Of a stretch of DNA of 20,140 nucleotides, positions 1 through 6,795 are shown piece by piece. A model generated the notes under the pieces. The model worked only from the letters and a program-made list of their open reading frames with translations, was not told the origin of the DNA and did not search any database. Made by a program: the position numbers and the translations under genes. The DNA is from Pseudomonas paralcaligenes (GTDB taxonomy: Bacteria > Pseudomonadota > Gammaproteobacteria > Pseudomonadales > Pseudomonadaceae). The stretch covers positions 1-20,140 of the forward strand of contig NZ_BPFX01000024.1 of NCBI RefSeq assembly GCF_019655855.1, in the 5' to 3' direction. The first letter of the stretch is position 1, and every line of letters starts with the position of its first letter.

Positions 1-116
1 TCCGCGACGTCACCGAGCAGACCGTGCAGCAGACACTCGCCTCGGCCAGCACCAGCGCCGAGCTGGTGGGCCTGGCCGACGACCTGGGCAAGGCGATCCG
101 GCGCCTGAAGCTGTGA
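1..116 (+). CDS. Methyl-accepting chemotaxis protein, C-terminal end (partial)
   Basis: The first 116 bases hold the end of an open frame that reads in from the left and stops with TGA at 114-116. The 37 visible residues run from RDVTEQTVQQ through ASTSAELVGLADDLGKAIRR to LKL. This mix of an Ala/Ser-rich helix, a Glu-Leu-x-x-Leu-Ala spacing and a basic end with F/L-x-L matches the tail of the cytoplasmic signalling helix of methyl-accepting chemotaxis proteins. Those are membrane receptors that signal to CheA through CheW. The ligand domain lies outside the window, so the stimulus cannot be named. An intrinsic terminator follows 20 bases after the stop, so this is the last gene of its transcript. 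The family call rests on a short segment and is likely rather than certain. Confidence 0.7.
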   Translation, partial: RDVTEQTVQQTLASASTSAELVGLADDLGKAIRRLKL

Positions 117-136
117 CCGCCGGCTGAAACGAAAAG

Positions 137-159
137 GCCCCGCTCATGCGGGGCTTTTT
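137..159 (+). terminator. Intrinsic terminator after the chemotaxis gene
   Basis: A perfect 7-bp stem GCCCCGC / GCGGGGC with a TCAT loop (137-154) is followed directly by TTTTT (155-159). It lies 20 bases after the stop codon at 114-116, the expected place for rho-independent termination of the upstream gene. Confidence 0.9.
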
Positions 160-192
160 CTTGGATATGTCCTCACTAGTTGTTGCCCCACC

Positions 193-257
193 TTGTGGGA
201 GCGGCTTCAGCCGCGAAATTCGCGGCCAATCGGAATGTCGCCCAGCCGCTCCCACAA
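193..257. repeat. REP doublet (REPIN-like) of the Pseudomonas type
   Basis: TTGTGGGAGCGGCT (193-206) is repeated exactly in inverted orientation as AGCCGCTCCCACAA (244-257). Between them lies a second perfect palindrome, GCCGCGAA-A-TTCGCGGC (210-226). The core GTGGGAGCGGCTTCAGCCGCGAA is the sequence I associate with Pseudomonas repetitive extragenic palindromes. Two REP sequences in inverted order form a REPIN, usually mobilised by a RAYT transposase encoded elsewhere. No RAYT gene is in the window. Confidence 0.85.
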
Positions 258-340
258 GAGCAGAATTGCGCCGCCAACACGGGGAGATAGCCTTTTTCTT
301 GGCTGTGTTCCCGTTACGTGTTGTAGCGCCCGGGCTCATT

Positions 341-417
341 CTGGGTCCCCGCCTACGCGGGGATGACGAGGTAGGGGGAGTTTCTTCCGAAACCGTCATT
401 CCCGCGCAGGCGGGACA
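341..417. repeat. Inverted pair of GTCATTCCCGCG-type palindromes
   Basis: CTGGGTCCCCGCC with TACGCGGGGATGACG (341-368) is mirrored by CGTCATTCCCGCG with CAGGCGGGACAG (394-417). Each half is itself a hairpin (CCCCGC / GCGGGG and CCCGC / GCGGG). The two halves can also pair with each other over most of their length. The motif GTCATTCCCGCGNAGGCGGGA is a familiar short repeat in many proteobacterial genomes. Function is unknown; it may be a MITE remnant or a folded RNA. Confidence 0.75.
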
Positions 418-518
418 GCAGCTGTATCGCTGAACAGCGCTTGCGCTGGCCCGAAGGGGAATAATCTAGGAACAGGCAGCTGCAGCGCTCAGATAAAGGG
501 ACTTGACCACGCAACGCG

Positions 519-610
519 TAGGGTGGGTCAGCCGTTTGCCGGCGTAACCCACCGGCGGTGTCGCAATCGATTGCTCTGGTGGGTTACGGCCTGTGGCCTA
601 ACCCATCCTA
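519..610. repeat. Four-armed palindrome, TAGGGTGGGT family, copy 1
   Basis: The outer arms are TAGGGTGGGTCA (519-530) and TAACCCATCCTA (599-610), matching at 10 of 12 positions. The inner arms TAACCCACC (545-553) and GGTGGGTTA (578-586) are perfect. Neighbouring arms are complementary too, so the element can fold as one long stem or as two side-by-side hairpins. The same layout with a different core recurs at 16762-16828, which marks it as a dispersed repeat family. Confidence 0.75.
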
Positions 611-710
611 TTGATATGGCAGGCAGGCCGTTTTCGCCGGGCAGCGGTAGCGTCTGCAACACACAACGGGGACCTAGCCTTTTTCTCGGGGATCAGCCAG
701 GCACAGCGCC

Positions 711-1844
711 CTAGGTGGCGTCCGGTGCCTGCCCGGCGCCGCTTCCGGCCAGCGGCTCCTGCGCCTGGCAACCGTCGTCGTTGCAGGTCAGCCCTTCGAC
801 CTTGGCCGCGGTATCGACCCGCACGTCCACCGACATGCCGACCCGCAGGTGGCCGATCAGCGGCTGGCCGGCATCGAGCACGATCTTCACCGGAATCCGC
901 TGCACCACCTTGGTGAAGTTGCCGGTGGCGTTGTCGGGTGCGACCGCGGCGAAGGTCACGCCAGTGGCCGGCGCCAGGCTCTGCACATGGCCGCGCAGGA
1001 CCTCGTCGGGAAAGCTGTCGACGCGGATGCCGACCGCCTGCCCGGGGCGCATGCGGTCGAGCTGGGTCTCCTGGAAGTTGGCGACAACGTAGGCCTGCTC
1101 CAAGGGCACCACGGCCAGCAGCACGTCGCCGGGCTTCACATAGGCGCCGACCCTGACCGCGCGGCGCCCGACCATGCCGTCCACCGGGGCCCGCAAGCGG
1201 GTGTGCGAAAGGTCCAGCTGCGCCCTTTCCAGATTGGCCTGGGCGCTCTGCAGCGCGGCCTCCGCAGCGTCGCGCCGGGCGGTGAGGATGGCGGTCTGCT
1301 TCTGCGTGGCCAGCAGGCCGGCGCGGTTCTCCTGCTGCTTGGCCCGCGCGCGGTCATAGCGGCTCTGCGCCTGCTGCGAGTTCTGCACGGTGCCGGCGCC
1401 ACGCCCGACCAGGCGTTCGTAGCGCTCGCGTTCGCGCTCGGCGAACAGCACCTGCGCCTGGTCCGCCTGCAGGGTCGCCTGGGCCTGGTCGATCAGCGCC
1501 TGCTGGCGATCCAGGGTGGCCTGGGCGTTGGCCAGCTCGGCCCTGGCGCTGGCCACCTGGGCCCGGGCGCCGTCCAGCGCCGCGCGATAGTCGCGGTCGT
1601 CGATGCGTGCCAGCACCTCGCCGGCGCGGACCCGCTGGTTGTCCTGCACCAGCACCTCGTCGATGAAGCCCGACACCTTCGGCGCCACCAGGGTGTAGTC
1701 GGCGCTGACGAAGGCATCGTTGGTGCTCTGCTCGTGACGGTCGGCCAGCAGGAAGTACCAGCCGCTCCAGGCCGCCAGGCCGGCGAGCAGCGCCAGGCCC
1801 GGAAGCAGAACGGGGTTGGAGGGACTGATAGTGGAATCGCTCAT
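711..1844 (-). CDS. HlyD/EmrA-family membrane fusion protein
   Basis: This is the periplasmic adaptor of a tripartite efflux pump. It links the MFS pump encoded just upstream to an outer-membrane channel. The 377-residue protein has a short cytoplasmic N-terminus, one membrane helix (about 12-33), a first lipoyl half-motif (VAPKVSGFIDEVLV at 53-66, VRAGEVLARID at 72-82), a long Ala/Gln/Arg-rich coiled coil (about 85-212), a second lipoyl half (LRAPVDGMVGRR at 217-228) and a beta-barrel region to about 345. A tail of some 30 residues with two cysteines (354 and 359) is unusual. The ATG at 1844 is supported by GGAGA nine bases upstream. The preceding MFS gene stops 13 bases before it, so the pair is one operon. 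Substrate is unknown. No TolC-type gene is present, so the channel must come from elsewhere. Confidence 0.92.
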   Translation of the reverse strand: MSDSTISPSNPVLLPGLALLAGLAAWSGWYFLLADRHEQSTNDAFVSADYTLVAPKVSGFIDEVLVQDNQRVRAGEVLARIDDRDYRAALDGARAQVASARAELANAQATLDRQQALIDQAQATLQADQAQVLFAERERERYERLVGRGAGTVQNSQQAQSRYDRARAKQQENRAGLLATQKQTAILTARRDAAEAALQSAQANLERAQLDLSHTRLRAPVDGMVGRRAVRVGAYVKPGDVLLAVVPLEQAYVVANFQETQLDRMRPGQAVGIRVDSFPDEVLRGHVQSLAPATGVTFAAVAPDNATGNFTKVVQRIPVKIVLDAGQPLIGHLRVGMSVDVRVDTAAKVEGLTCNDDGCQAQEPLAGSGAGQAPDAT

Positions 1845-1857
1845 GACGGTCTCCGGC

Positions 1858-3393
1858 TCAGGTAGCGGCGCGCGGCGGGTAGATGCGCGTCGGCACGAAG
1901 GGAATGATCAGAATCAGCACGACGGCCAGCAGCGCCGTGCACAGGTAGAGGTCCGACGAAGTCAGCACCAGGGCCTGCTGGTGCAGGCGCGCGGCCAGGC
2001 GGCTGCCGTCCTCGATCAGCGGCGAGTTGCCGAGGCGGTCGACCAGACCGGTCGAGTGGAAATGCAGGCGCGCGGTGGTCAGCGCGTCCAGCACGGCGCC
2101 GGCGAGGATCGCGGCGAAGCCCTTGACCGAGTTGAACCAGGCCGAGGCGAAGGGTCCCTGTGCCGGCACGATGCTGCCGGTCGACAGCATCAGCAGCGGC
2201 AGTACCGCCATCGGCTGGCCGAAGATCTGCAGCGCCTGTACCAGGTAGAAGTCGTCGCGAATCCAGGCCGAGGTGATCCGCGAGCCCAGCACGCAGGACA
2301 GCGCCAGCAGCGCCAGGCCGGTCGCCAGCACCCAGCGGCAGTCCACCCGGCGCAGGTTGCACAGCGCCGCCACCAGCGGCAGCGCCAGCAGTTGCGGCAG
2401 GGCCACCACCAGCAGCACCGGCGAGGTCTGCAGCGGCCGGTAGCCGTGCACCTGGGCCAGGTAGCCGGACGGGATCAGGCTCGACGCCAGCAGCACGAAC
2501 AGCACGCCGCCGAGGGCGAACAGGGCGAAGCTGAGGTTGCGCAGCTTGAGCAGCTGCAACTTGAAGAACGGCAGCGGATGGCGCCATTCGTTGATCAGGA
2601 ACAGCACCAGCAGCGCGCTGCCACCGCCGAGCAGCACGCGGATCAGCGGCGAGGCGAACCAGTCCAGGCGCTCGCCCTGGACCAGCCCGACCACCAGCAT
2701 GCCGATCGCCGGGAAGCCGAGCAGCAGCCCCGGCCAGTCGAACTGGGCGAAGCGCTCCAGGCGCAGCGGGTCCTGCGGCAGGCCCCAGGCGACGGCCGCC
2801 ATGGCCACTAGGCCGCTGGGAATGATCTGCCAGAACGCCCACTGCCAGCCGACGTGCTCGACCCAGAACGCCGCCAGCGGCGTACCCAGGCTGGGGCCGA
2901 AGGTGGCGGTCAGCGCGTAGCTGGCCAGGCCGTACAGCTTGATGTTGGCGGGCAGGAAGCGCAGCGCCACGGTCATCAGCATCGGCGGCAGCGCGCCGCC
3001 GGCCAGGCCCTGGAGCATGCGCAGCAGCATCAGGGCGCGCTCATTGGGGGCGAACGGGCTGAGCAGGCCGAGCACCATGAAGGCGGCGATGGCGCAGAGG
3101 GTGAAACGGCGCAGCGACAGGGTCACCGAGAACCACGGGGCAAAGGCCATGGCGCAAACCGAGGGCGCGGCGTACAGGGCGATCAGCCAGCTGCCTTCGT
3201 CATGACCGATGCCCATGGCCCCGCGAATGTCGGCCAGGGCGACCTTGGTGACGTTCTCGTTGAAGCCCGCCACCAGCACCGCCAGCAGCACGCCCAGCAG
3301 GCCGACGACGATGCGCGGGCCGAACGCCACGACCGGCGGCGCGGCCACGGGCGCCGCAGCCGGCATGCCCTGGGCGGCGAGCGCGGCGCTCAT
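1858..3393 (-). CDS. DHA2-type MFS efflux transporter (EmrB-like)
   Basis: This is an inner-membrane proton antiporter of the drug:H+ antiporter-2 type, 511 residues, the usual length for the 14-helix branch. Visible landmarks are helix 1 (about 27-45), RMLQGLAGGALPP (125-137, motif B) and FGPSLGTPLAAFW (165-177, antiporter motif C), followed by W-Q-W-A-F-W before helix 6 and many later helices. The classical loop 2-3 motif A (G-x-L-x-D-R-x-G) is not recognisable; the corresponding stretch reads PWFSVTLSLRRF. The frame stays open upstream to 3567, but the extension is Arg/His-rich and unlike a transporter, so I chose the ATG at 3393. An alternative ATG lies at 3366, and the ribosome site is weak for both. 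It is co-transcribed with the downstream membrane fusion gene and follows a LysR gene on the same strand. Confidence 0.9.
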   Translation of the reverse strand: MSAALAAQGMPAAAPVAAPPVVAFGPRIVVGLLGVLLAVLVAGFNENVTKVALADIRGAMGIGHDEGSWLIALYAAPSVCAMAFAPWFSVTLSLRRFTLCAIAAFMVLGLLSPFAPNERALMLLRMLQGLAGGALPPMLMTVALRFLPANIKLYGLASYALTATFGPSLGTPLAAFWVEHVGWQWAFWQIIPSGLVAMAAVAWGLPQDPLRLERFAQFDWPGLLLGFPAIGMLVVGLVQGERLDWFASPLIRVLLGGGSALLVLFLINEWRHPLPFFKLQLLKLRNLSFALFALGGVLFVLLASSLIPSGYLAQVHGYRPLQTSPVLLVVALPQLLALPLVAALCNLRRVDCRWVLATGLALLALSCVLGSRITSAWIRDDFYLVQALQIFGQPMAVLPLLMLSTGSIVPAQGPFASAWFNSVKGFAAILAGAVLDALTTARLHFHSTGLVDRLGNSPLIEDGSRLAARLHQQALVLTSSDLYLCTALLAVVLILIIPFVPTRIYPPRAAT

Positions 3394-3516
3394 CTGGGGC
3401 GAGCCCTGGCGGTGGAGGAAGCGAACGGCGACATGCGACGAGCCCGAGCGATGGGAGTGGGCGAAGTCTATGGGTCGCCGGCGATGCCGAAAATTGCAAT
3501 CTTCGAAATGAATACA

Positions 3517-3529
3517 TGCGTGAAACGCA
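3517..3529. promoter_or_regulatory. Short palindrome upstream of the MFS gene (possible operator)
   Basis: TGCGT-GAA-ACGCA is a perfect 5-bp inverted repeat lying about 125 bases before the MFS start and 11 bases after the LysR stop. The surrounding 50 bases are clearly AT-richer than the neighbours, as expected for a promoter. On the minus strand TTGAAA (3534-3539) and TATTCA (3509-3514) could serve as -35 and -10, but the 19-base gap is long. It could be a regulator site or a weak hairpin after the LysR gene. Confidence 0.35.
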
Positions 3530-3539
3530 CGAATTTCAA

Positions 3540-4445
3540 CTAGCTGCGCAAGCCCTCTTCGCAGCACTGCTTGATCAGGCCACGCAGCCAGCGGTGACCG
3601 ACATCGTTATCGAAGCGCGGGTGCCAGGACTGGCGCACCGGCACCCGCTGCAGCGCCAGCGGAATCTCGAAACGGCGCAGCGGCAGGCCGAGGCGCTGGC
3701 AGGTGGTGGCGACGAGATCGGGCACCGGCAGGATCAGGTCGGACTCCATCAGCGCCAGCACGGCGGAGAAGAAGCTTGGCGAGATCAGCACCACGCGCCG
3801 GGTCAGGTCCAGCTCGGCCAGGCGCTGGTCGATGGGCCCGCGCGCGAGGCCGCGCCGGGAAATGCTGATCTGGTCGAAACGGGCGAAATGCTCGGGGGTG
3901 ATCGGCGCGTCGAAGATCGGATGATCGGCCCGCGCCAGGCCGACGAACCCCGACTCGAACAGGCTCTGGGACTTGATCTCCGGCGTCAGGGTGCGGGAGG
4001 CGCCAACGATCAGGTCGATGCGCCCCTCGCGCATGGCATCGTCGTCGCCGTCGATCTCCGGCACGAAGCGCAGCACCACGTTGGGCGCCTGCTGGTGCAG
4101 GCGCTCGACCAGCTGTCCGCCGTAGCAGACCATGAAGATGTCGTTGGTGCGCACGTTGAACTGGCGCTGCAACGTCGGCAGGTCGACCTCCGAGGAACGG
4201 AACAGCCCGGCGGCCTGCTCGACCACGCCGCGCACCTGCTCGCGCAGCTCCAGCGCCCGCGGCGTGGGCACCAGGCCGCGACCGGCGCGCACCAGGATCG
4301 GGTCACCGACCGCCTCGCGGATACGCGCCAGGGTACGGCTCATGGCTGGCGCGCTGAGGTGCATGCGCCGCGCGGCGCCCACCACGCTGCCCTCGTCGAG
4401 CAGGATGTCCAGGGCCACCAGCAGGTTCAGATCCGGCAGTTGCAT
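3540..4445 (-). CDS. LysR-family transcriptional regulator
   Basis: This 301-residue DNA-binding regulator probably controls the adjacent efflux genes. The N-terminus (MQLPDLNLLVALDILL, then a helix-turn-helix with SVVGAARRMHLSAPAMSRTL at about 20-39) is typical of the NodD/LinR/PcpR-like branch of LysR proteins. The rest is the two-lobe effector-binding domain. The frame opens further upstream to 4562, but that extension is not LysR-like. The ATG at 4445 gives the canonical N-terminus and has GGAGAG about nine bases ahead. It lies on the same strand as the MFS gene with a 146-base gap, rather than divergently as is common for LysR genes. It may therefore be co-transcribed with its targets, or act at the AT-rich gap 3394-3539. 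The inducer is unknown. Confidence 0.9.
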   Translation of the reverse strand: MQLPDLNLLVALDILLDEGSVVGAARRMHLSAPAMSRTLARIREAVGDPILVRAGRGLVPTPRALELREQVRGVVEQAAGLFRSSEVDLPTLQRQFNVRTNDIFMVCYGGQLVERLHQQAPNVVLRFVPEIDGDDDAMREGRIDLIVGASRTLTPEIKSQSLFESGFVGLARADHPIFDAPITPEHFARFDQISISRRGLARGPIDQRLAELDLTRRVVLISPSFFSAVLALMESDLILPVPDLVATTCQRLGLPLRRFEIPLALQRVPVRQSWHPRFDNDVGHRWLRGLIKQCCEEGLRS

Positions 4446-4626
4446 GCAGCGCACTCTCCATCGGCAACGATTGCAATGGGCGCACTGTATAAGCCCTGGA
4501 GGATCGCGTCGATGTGCGGCCATCTCGCCGGGCAAGGCCGTGGCGGGTTGACCAGGAGGCAACGCTCCGTCCCCCGGATCTCTCCGCCAGCGGAGTACGG
4601 AGCTGCCTCGGCGAATCGGGGATCGA

Positions 4627-5751
4627 TCACAACCTCGGCATGTTCTTGGTCACGCAGTGGATGCCGCCGCCACCGCCGGCAATCGGGTCGATATTGACCT
4701 GGACCACTGTCCGCCCCGGATAGAGTTGGGTCAGCAGGTCCTTGCAATACTTGTCCGCCGCCGCGTCGCCGAACTGCGGGGCGATCACCGCGCCGTTGAT
4801 CGGCAGGTAGTTGATGTAGCCGGGGGCGAAGTCCGGGTTGTTGCGGGTGTAGACGTTGTTGCGCTTCTTCAGGGGCGGCGGCAGGGTGTGCACCACCAGC
4901 TTGCGGCCGTCGGCGTCGGTGGCCGCCTTGAGGATGTTCAGGTGGGTGCGGGTCACCGCGTAGTCGTAGGACTTGGGGTCGTTGTCCAGGTTGGCGATGA
5001 CCACGCCCGGCTTGACGAAGCGCGCGTAGAAATCGACGTGGGCGTCGGTGATGTCCTTGCCCTTGATGCCGGGCAGCCAGATGATCTTGCGCAGGCCGAG
5101 GTTGGCCTTCAGCTCGGCCTCGATCTGCGCCTTGCTCATGCCCGGGTTGCGGTTGCTGTTGACCCAACAGCTCTCGGTCATGATCGCCGTGCCGTGGCCG
5201 TCCACCTCGATACCACCGCCCTCGCCCACCAGCTGGCTGGCGATGTAGCTGGCGTCCAGCTCGTAGCTCAGGGTGTCGGCCACCTGGGTATCGTTGCTGG
5301 CGCGCTGCTTGCCGCCCCAACCGTTGAAGTTGAAGTCGACCAGGCCCCGACCGCCCTGGCCGTCGACCACGAAGCAGCCGCCGTAGTCGCGCACCCAGAC
5401 ATCATCCAGCGGCATGGTGAGGAACCTGATGTTGCTGGTGCCACACTTCTGCTTGGCCTGGGTCAGCTGGTTGGAACGACACAGCACGGTCACCGGCTGG
5501 TACTTGGCGATGGTCTTGGCCAGCAGGGCGATGCAGTCGTTGACCGGCGTGGCCCAGTCGTCCCAGATTGCCGCGGAGGCGGCGAAGGCGAGGATCACCC
5601 GCTCCTGCGGGGCATGCTCGTCAGGCATGTACCAGTTGCCGGCCAGGGCCGCGCGCACCCGCGGCGCGCCGATGCCCAGCCCCAGGGAAGCGACGGCGCC
5701 GATGCTGGCGGCCATCGTCAGGTGTTTCATGAAATCGCGACGCGTAGACAT
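4627..5751 (-). CDS. Tat-exported agmatine deiminase (peptidyl-arginine deiminase family)
   Basis: Agmatine deiminase hydrolyses agmatine to N-carbamoylputrescine and ammonia. The 374-residue product has a twin-arginine signal, STRRDFMKHL (2-11), followed by a hydrophobic stretch to about 27 and a likely cleavage after RVRAALA (31-37). The folded enzyme should thus be exported to the periplasm. Family landmarks are DDVWVRDYGG (116-125), NFNGWGGK (141-148), EGGGIEVDGHGT (177-188), NRNPGMSK (200-207), AHVDF (237-241) and GGGGIHCVTKNMP (360-372). The presumed catalytic set D122, H238, D240 and C366 is intact, so it looks active. The frame is open upstream to 6603, but that part overlaps the TorF gene in another frame. 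The ATG at 5751 with AGAGGGA upstream is the real start. It resembles Agu2A' of the PA14 agu2ABCA' operon, described (from memory) as Tat-exported and linked to biofilm formation. Confidence 0.93.
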   Translation of the reverse strand: MSTRRDFMKHLTMAASIGAVASLGLGIGAPRVRAALAGNWYMPDEHAPQERVILAFAASAAIWDDWATPVNDCIALLAKTIAKYQPVTVLCRSNQLTQAKQKCGTSNIRFLTMPLDDVWVRDYGGCFVVDGQGGRGLVDFNFNGWGGKQRASNDTQVADTLSYELDASYIASQLVGEGGGIEVDGHGTAIMTESCWVNSNRNPGMSKAQIEAELKANLGLRKIIWLPGIKGKDITDAHVDFYARFVKPGVVIANLDNDPKSYDYAVTRTHLNILKAATDADGRKLVVHTLPPPLKKRNNVYTRNNPDFAPGYINYLPINGAVIAPQFGDAAADKYCKDLLTQLYPGRTVVQVNIDPIAGGGGGIHCVTKNMPRL

Positions 5752-5819
5752 GGTGTGTCCCTCTTCTCGTTGGGGGTTGTGCTGCGCCATCAATGGCTTG
5801 CTGCTCCCTGGCGAGACGG

Positions 5820-5836
5820 ATGGGCCGGCGGCCCAT
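5820..5836. other. Hairpin between the TorF and exported-deiminase genes
   Basis: ATGGGCC-GGC-GGCCCAT is a perfect 7-bp stem with a 3-base loop, starting seven bases after the TorF stop. No T-run follows on the minus strand, so it is not a standard intrinsic terminator. It may stabilise the 3' end of the upstream message or partly reduce read-through into the deiminase gene. Confidence 0.45.
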
Positions 5837-5843
5837 GGCCGGC

Positions 5844-6572
5844 TCAAAAATTCTTGTTGGCGCCCAGCACCAGGGTCGCCGAGCACACGTCGTCGAAGCC
5901 CATGTAGTTGGCGCACTCGTTGTCCGAGAGATCGGTGTCGACGTAGCTGGCCGACCAGTTCAGGCCGAACAGTTCCTTGCTCAGCTTGAGCTGCCACTCG
6001 CGGTAGCTGCTGCGGGTATCGCAGCTGCCGTCGAGGAGCAGCGGGTCCTTGAGGTCGACGTTGCCGTAGCGCAGGTCCAGGGCCACCTCGGCCGGCAGCA
6101 GGGTCTCGTAGCCGACGTAGCTGTACAGGTAGCTCTGGTCGCCGCCGAGGTTGTCCGAGTAGTAGGCGCCGAGCTTGGCGCCGTAGGCGGTGAGCTGGCT
6201 GAAATACTCGCCGTAGTTGAGCGCGCTCTGCCGCGGGTATTCGTACTGGAAGTAGGCGGTGTCGAGGCTGATGTCGTCGCTGATCTGCCAGTTGTAGCCG
6301 GCGTAGTAGTCGATCTCCTGGCGGGTCTTGCTGCCCAGGCCGAAGTCGACGTTGGAGCTCCACACCCCTGCGTACAGGCCGCTGCTGTGGCTCAAGGTCG
6401 CCGAGCCCTGCAGCGCCGGGTCGTTCTGCGTCTGCGAGATGCCGCGGGTGCGGTAGTCGCTGTAGACGCCGGCATCCAGGTACAGGGCGAAGTCGTCGTT
6501 CAGCTCGATGGCCTGGCTCAGCCCCCAGGGGACGAGCAATGCGATGGCCAGCGCGGCCTTGGGGTACGACAT
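5844..6572 (-). CDS. TorF-family putative outer-membrane protein (Gcw_chp type)
   Basis: This 242-residue protein has a Sec signal peptide (MSYPKAALAIALLVPWGLSQA, cleavage about 21). It continues with alternating polar/aromatic residues typical of beta strands and ends in a C-terminal Phe (GANKNF), the usual signal for outer-membrane barrel assembly. The start of the mature chain, with YLDAGVYSDYRTRGISQT (31-48), then GLYAGVWSSNVDFG, is characteristic of the TorF/TIGR02001 family, annotated as putative porins of unknown substrate. The ATG at 6572 is preceded by a strong AGGAG. It lies between the polyamine-binding protein gene and the exported deiminase gene, all on one strand, 92 bases ahead of the deiminase. 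I infer a role in passage of agmatine or a product across the outer membrane. This is context only; the family has no established ligand. Confidence 0.85.
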   Translation of the reverse strand: MSYPKAALAIALLVPWGLSQAIELNDDFALYLDAGVYSDYRTRGISQTQNDPALQGSATLSHSSGLYAGVWSSNVDFGLGSKTRQEIDYYAGYNWQISDDISLDTAYFQYEYPRQSALNYGEYFSQLTAYGAKLGAYYSDNLGGDQSYLYSYVGYETLLPAEVALDLRYGNVDLKDPLLLDGSCDTRSSYREWQLKLSKELFGLNWSASYVDTDLSDNECANYMGFDDVCSATLVLGANKNF

Positions 6573-6652
6573 GGTGGGGCTCCTTTCTTGTTGTTGTGGG
6601 CATGGCTTCGCCGTGCCGCGCCAGTGGGCGCGGCGGCGGTTGGCTGTGGTTT

Positions 6653-6795
6653 AGAACCTGCTCAAAGTCTCGCGAGCTAGAGCCGGGCTAGGCGGAGAGA
6701 GGCCAAGGGCGTGGAGTTTACGAGCGGTAAATGAGCACCCGAGGCCTCTTTCCAACAACGCCCGGCCGACGCGCAGCAGACTTTGCACAGGTTCT
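6653..6795. mobile_element. MITE-like 143-bp element with 18-bp terminal inverted repeats
   Basis: The ends are AGAACCTGCTCAAAGTCT (6653-6670) and AGACTTTGCACAGGTTCT (6778-6795), which match in inverted orientation at 16 of 18 positions. Further matched arms lie inside: GCCGGGC (6682-6688) with GCCCGGC (6760-6766), AGAGAGGCC (6696-6704) with GGCCTCTTT (6743-6751), and TTTAC (6717-6721) with GTAAA (6727-6731). The whole element can therefore fold into one long imperfect hairpin. It has no transposase gene, and no clear target duplication is visible. Its right end sits on the TAA stop (6795-6797) of the binding-protein gene. From memory, similar sequences occur in other Pseudomonas genomes. It is probably a non-autonomous miniature transposable element; a structured RNA element is the alternative. 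Confidence 0.7.

Larger units (their letters stand above)
117..710. other. Gene-free intergenic region filled with palindromic repeats
   Basis: No believable gene lies between the chemotaxis stop (116) and the stop of the minus-strand membrane fusion gene (711). Open frames here (for example 146-433 plus and 10-399 minus) are repeat-derived and match no protein type I know. The stretch contains a terminator (137-159), a REP pair (193-257), a second inverted repeat pair (341-417), a small palindrome CAGCGC-TT-GCGCTG (435-448), a four-armed palindrome (519-610), and two related copies of a segment containing TAGCCTTTTTCT (280-302 and 667-689). No clear promoter was recognised. The two flanking genes both end into this gap, so it is a convergent, promoter-poor spacer where repeats can accumulate harmlessly. 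Confidence 0.75.

Noticed and set aside
10..433. Open frames on both strands over the first intergenic region
   Set aside because: They translate terminator and palindromic repeat sequence and have no supporting ribosome site or protein family.
137..610. CRISPR-like array from several palindromes in a row
   Set aside because: The repeats are of different families and differ in length and spacing; there are no regular spacers and no cas genes.
1816..2811. Long plus-strand open frame rich in Gln, Arg and His
   Set aside because: It is the antisense shadow of the MFS transporter gene; the composition is low-complexity and no family pattern appears, while the minus strand encodes a clear transporter.
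3516..4697. Plus-strand open frame of 393 codons
   Set aside because: It is antisense to the LysR gene and a GC-rich third-frame artefact; it has no recognisable domain.
5820..5836. Hairpin as an intrinsic terminator between the TorF and deiminase genes
   Set aside because: No T-run follows on the transcribed strand; kept only as a structural hairpin.
4627..6603. Single 658-residue protein joining the exported deiminase to an upstream extension
   Set aside because: The first 280 or so residues are Arg/Gln/Pro-rich and overlap the real TorF gene in another frame. The Tat leader and ribosome site place the start at 5751.
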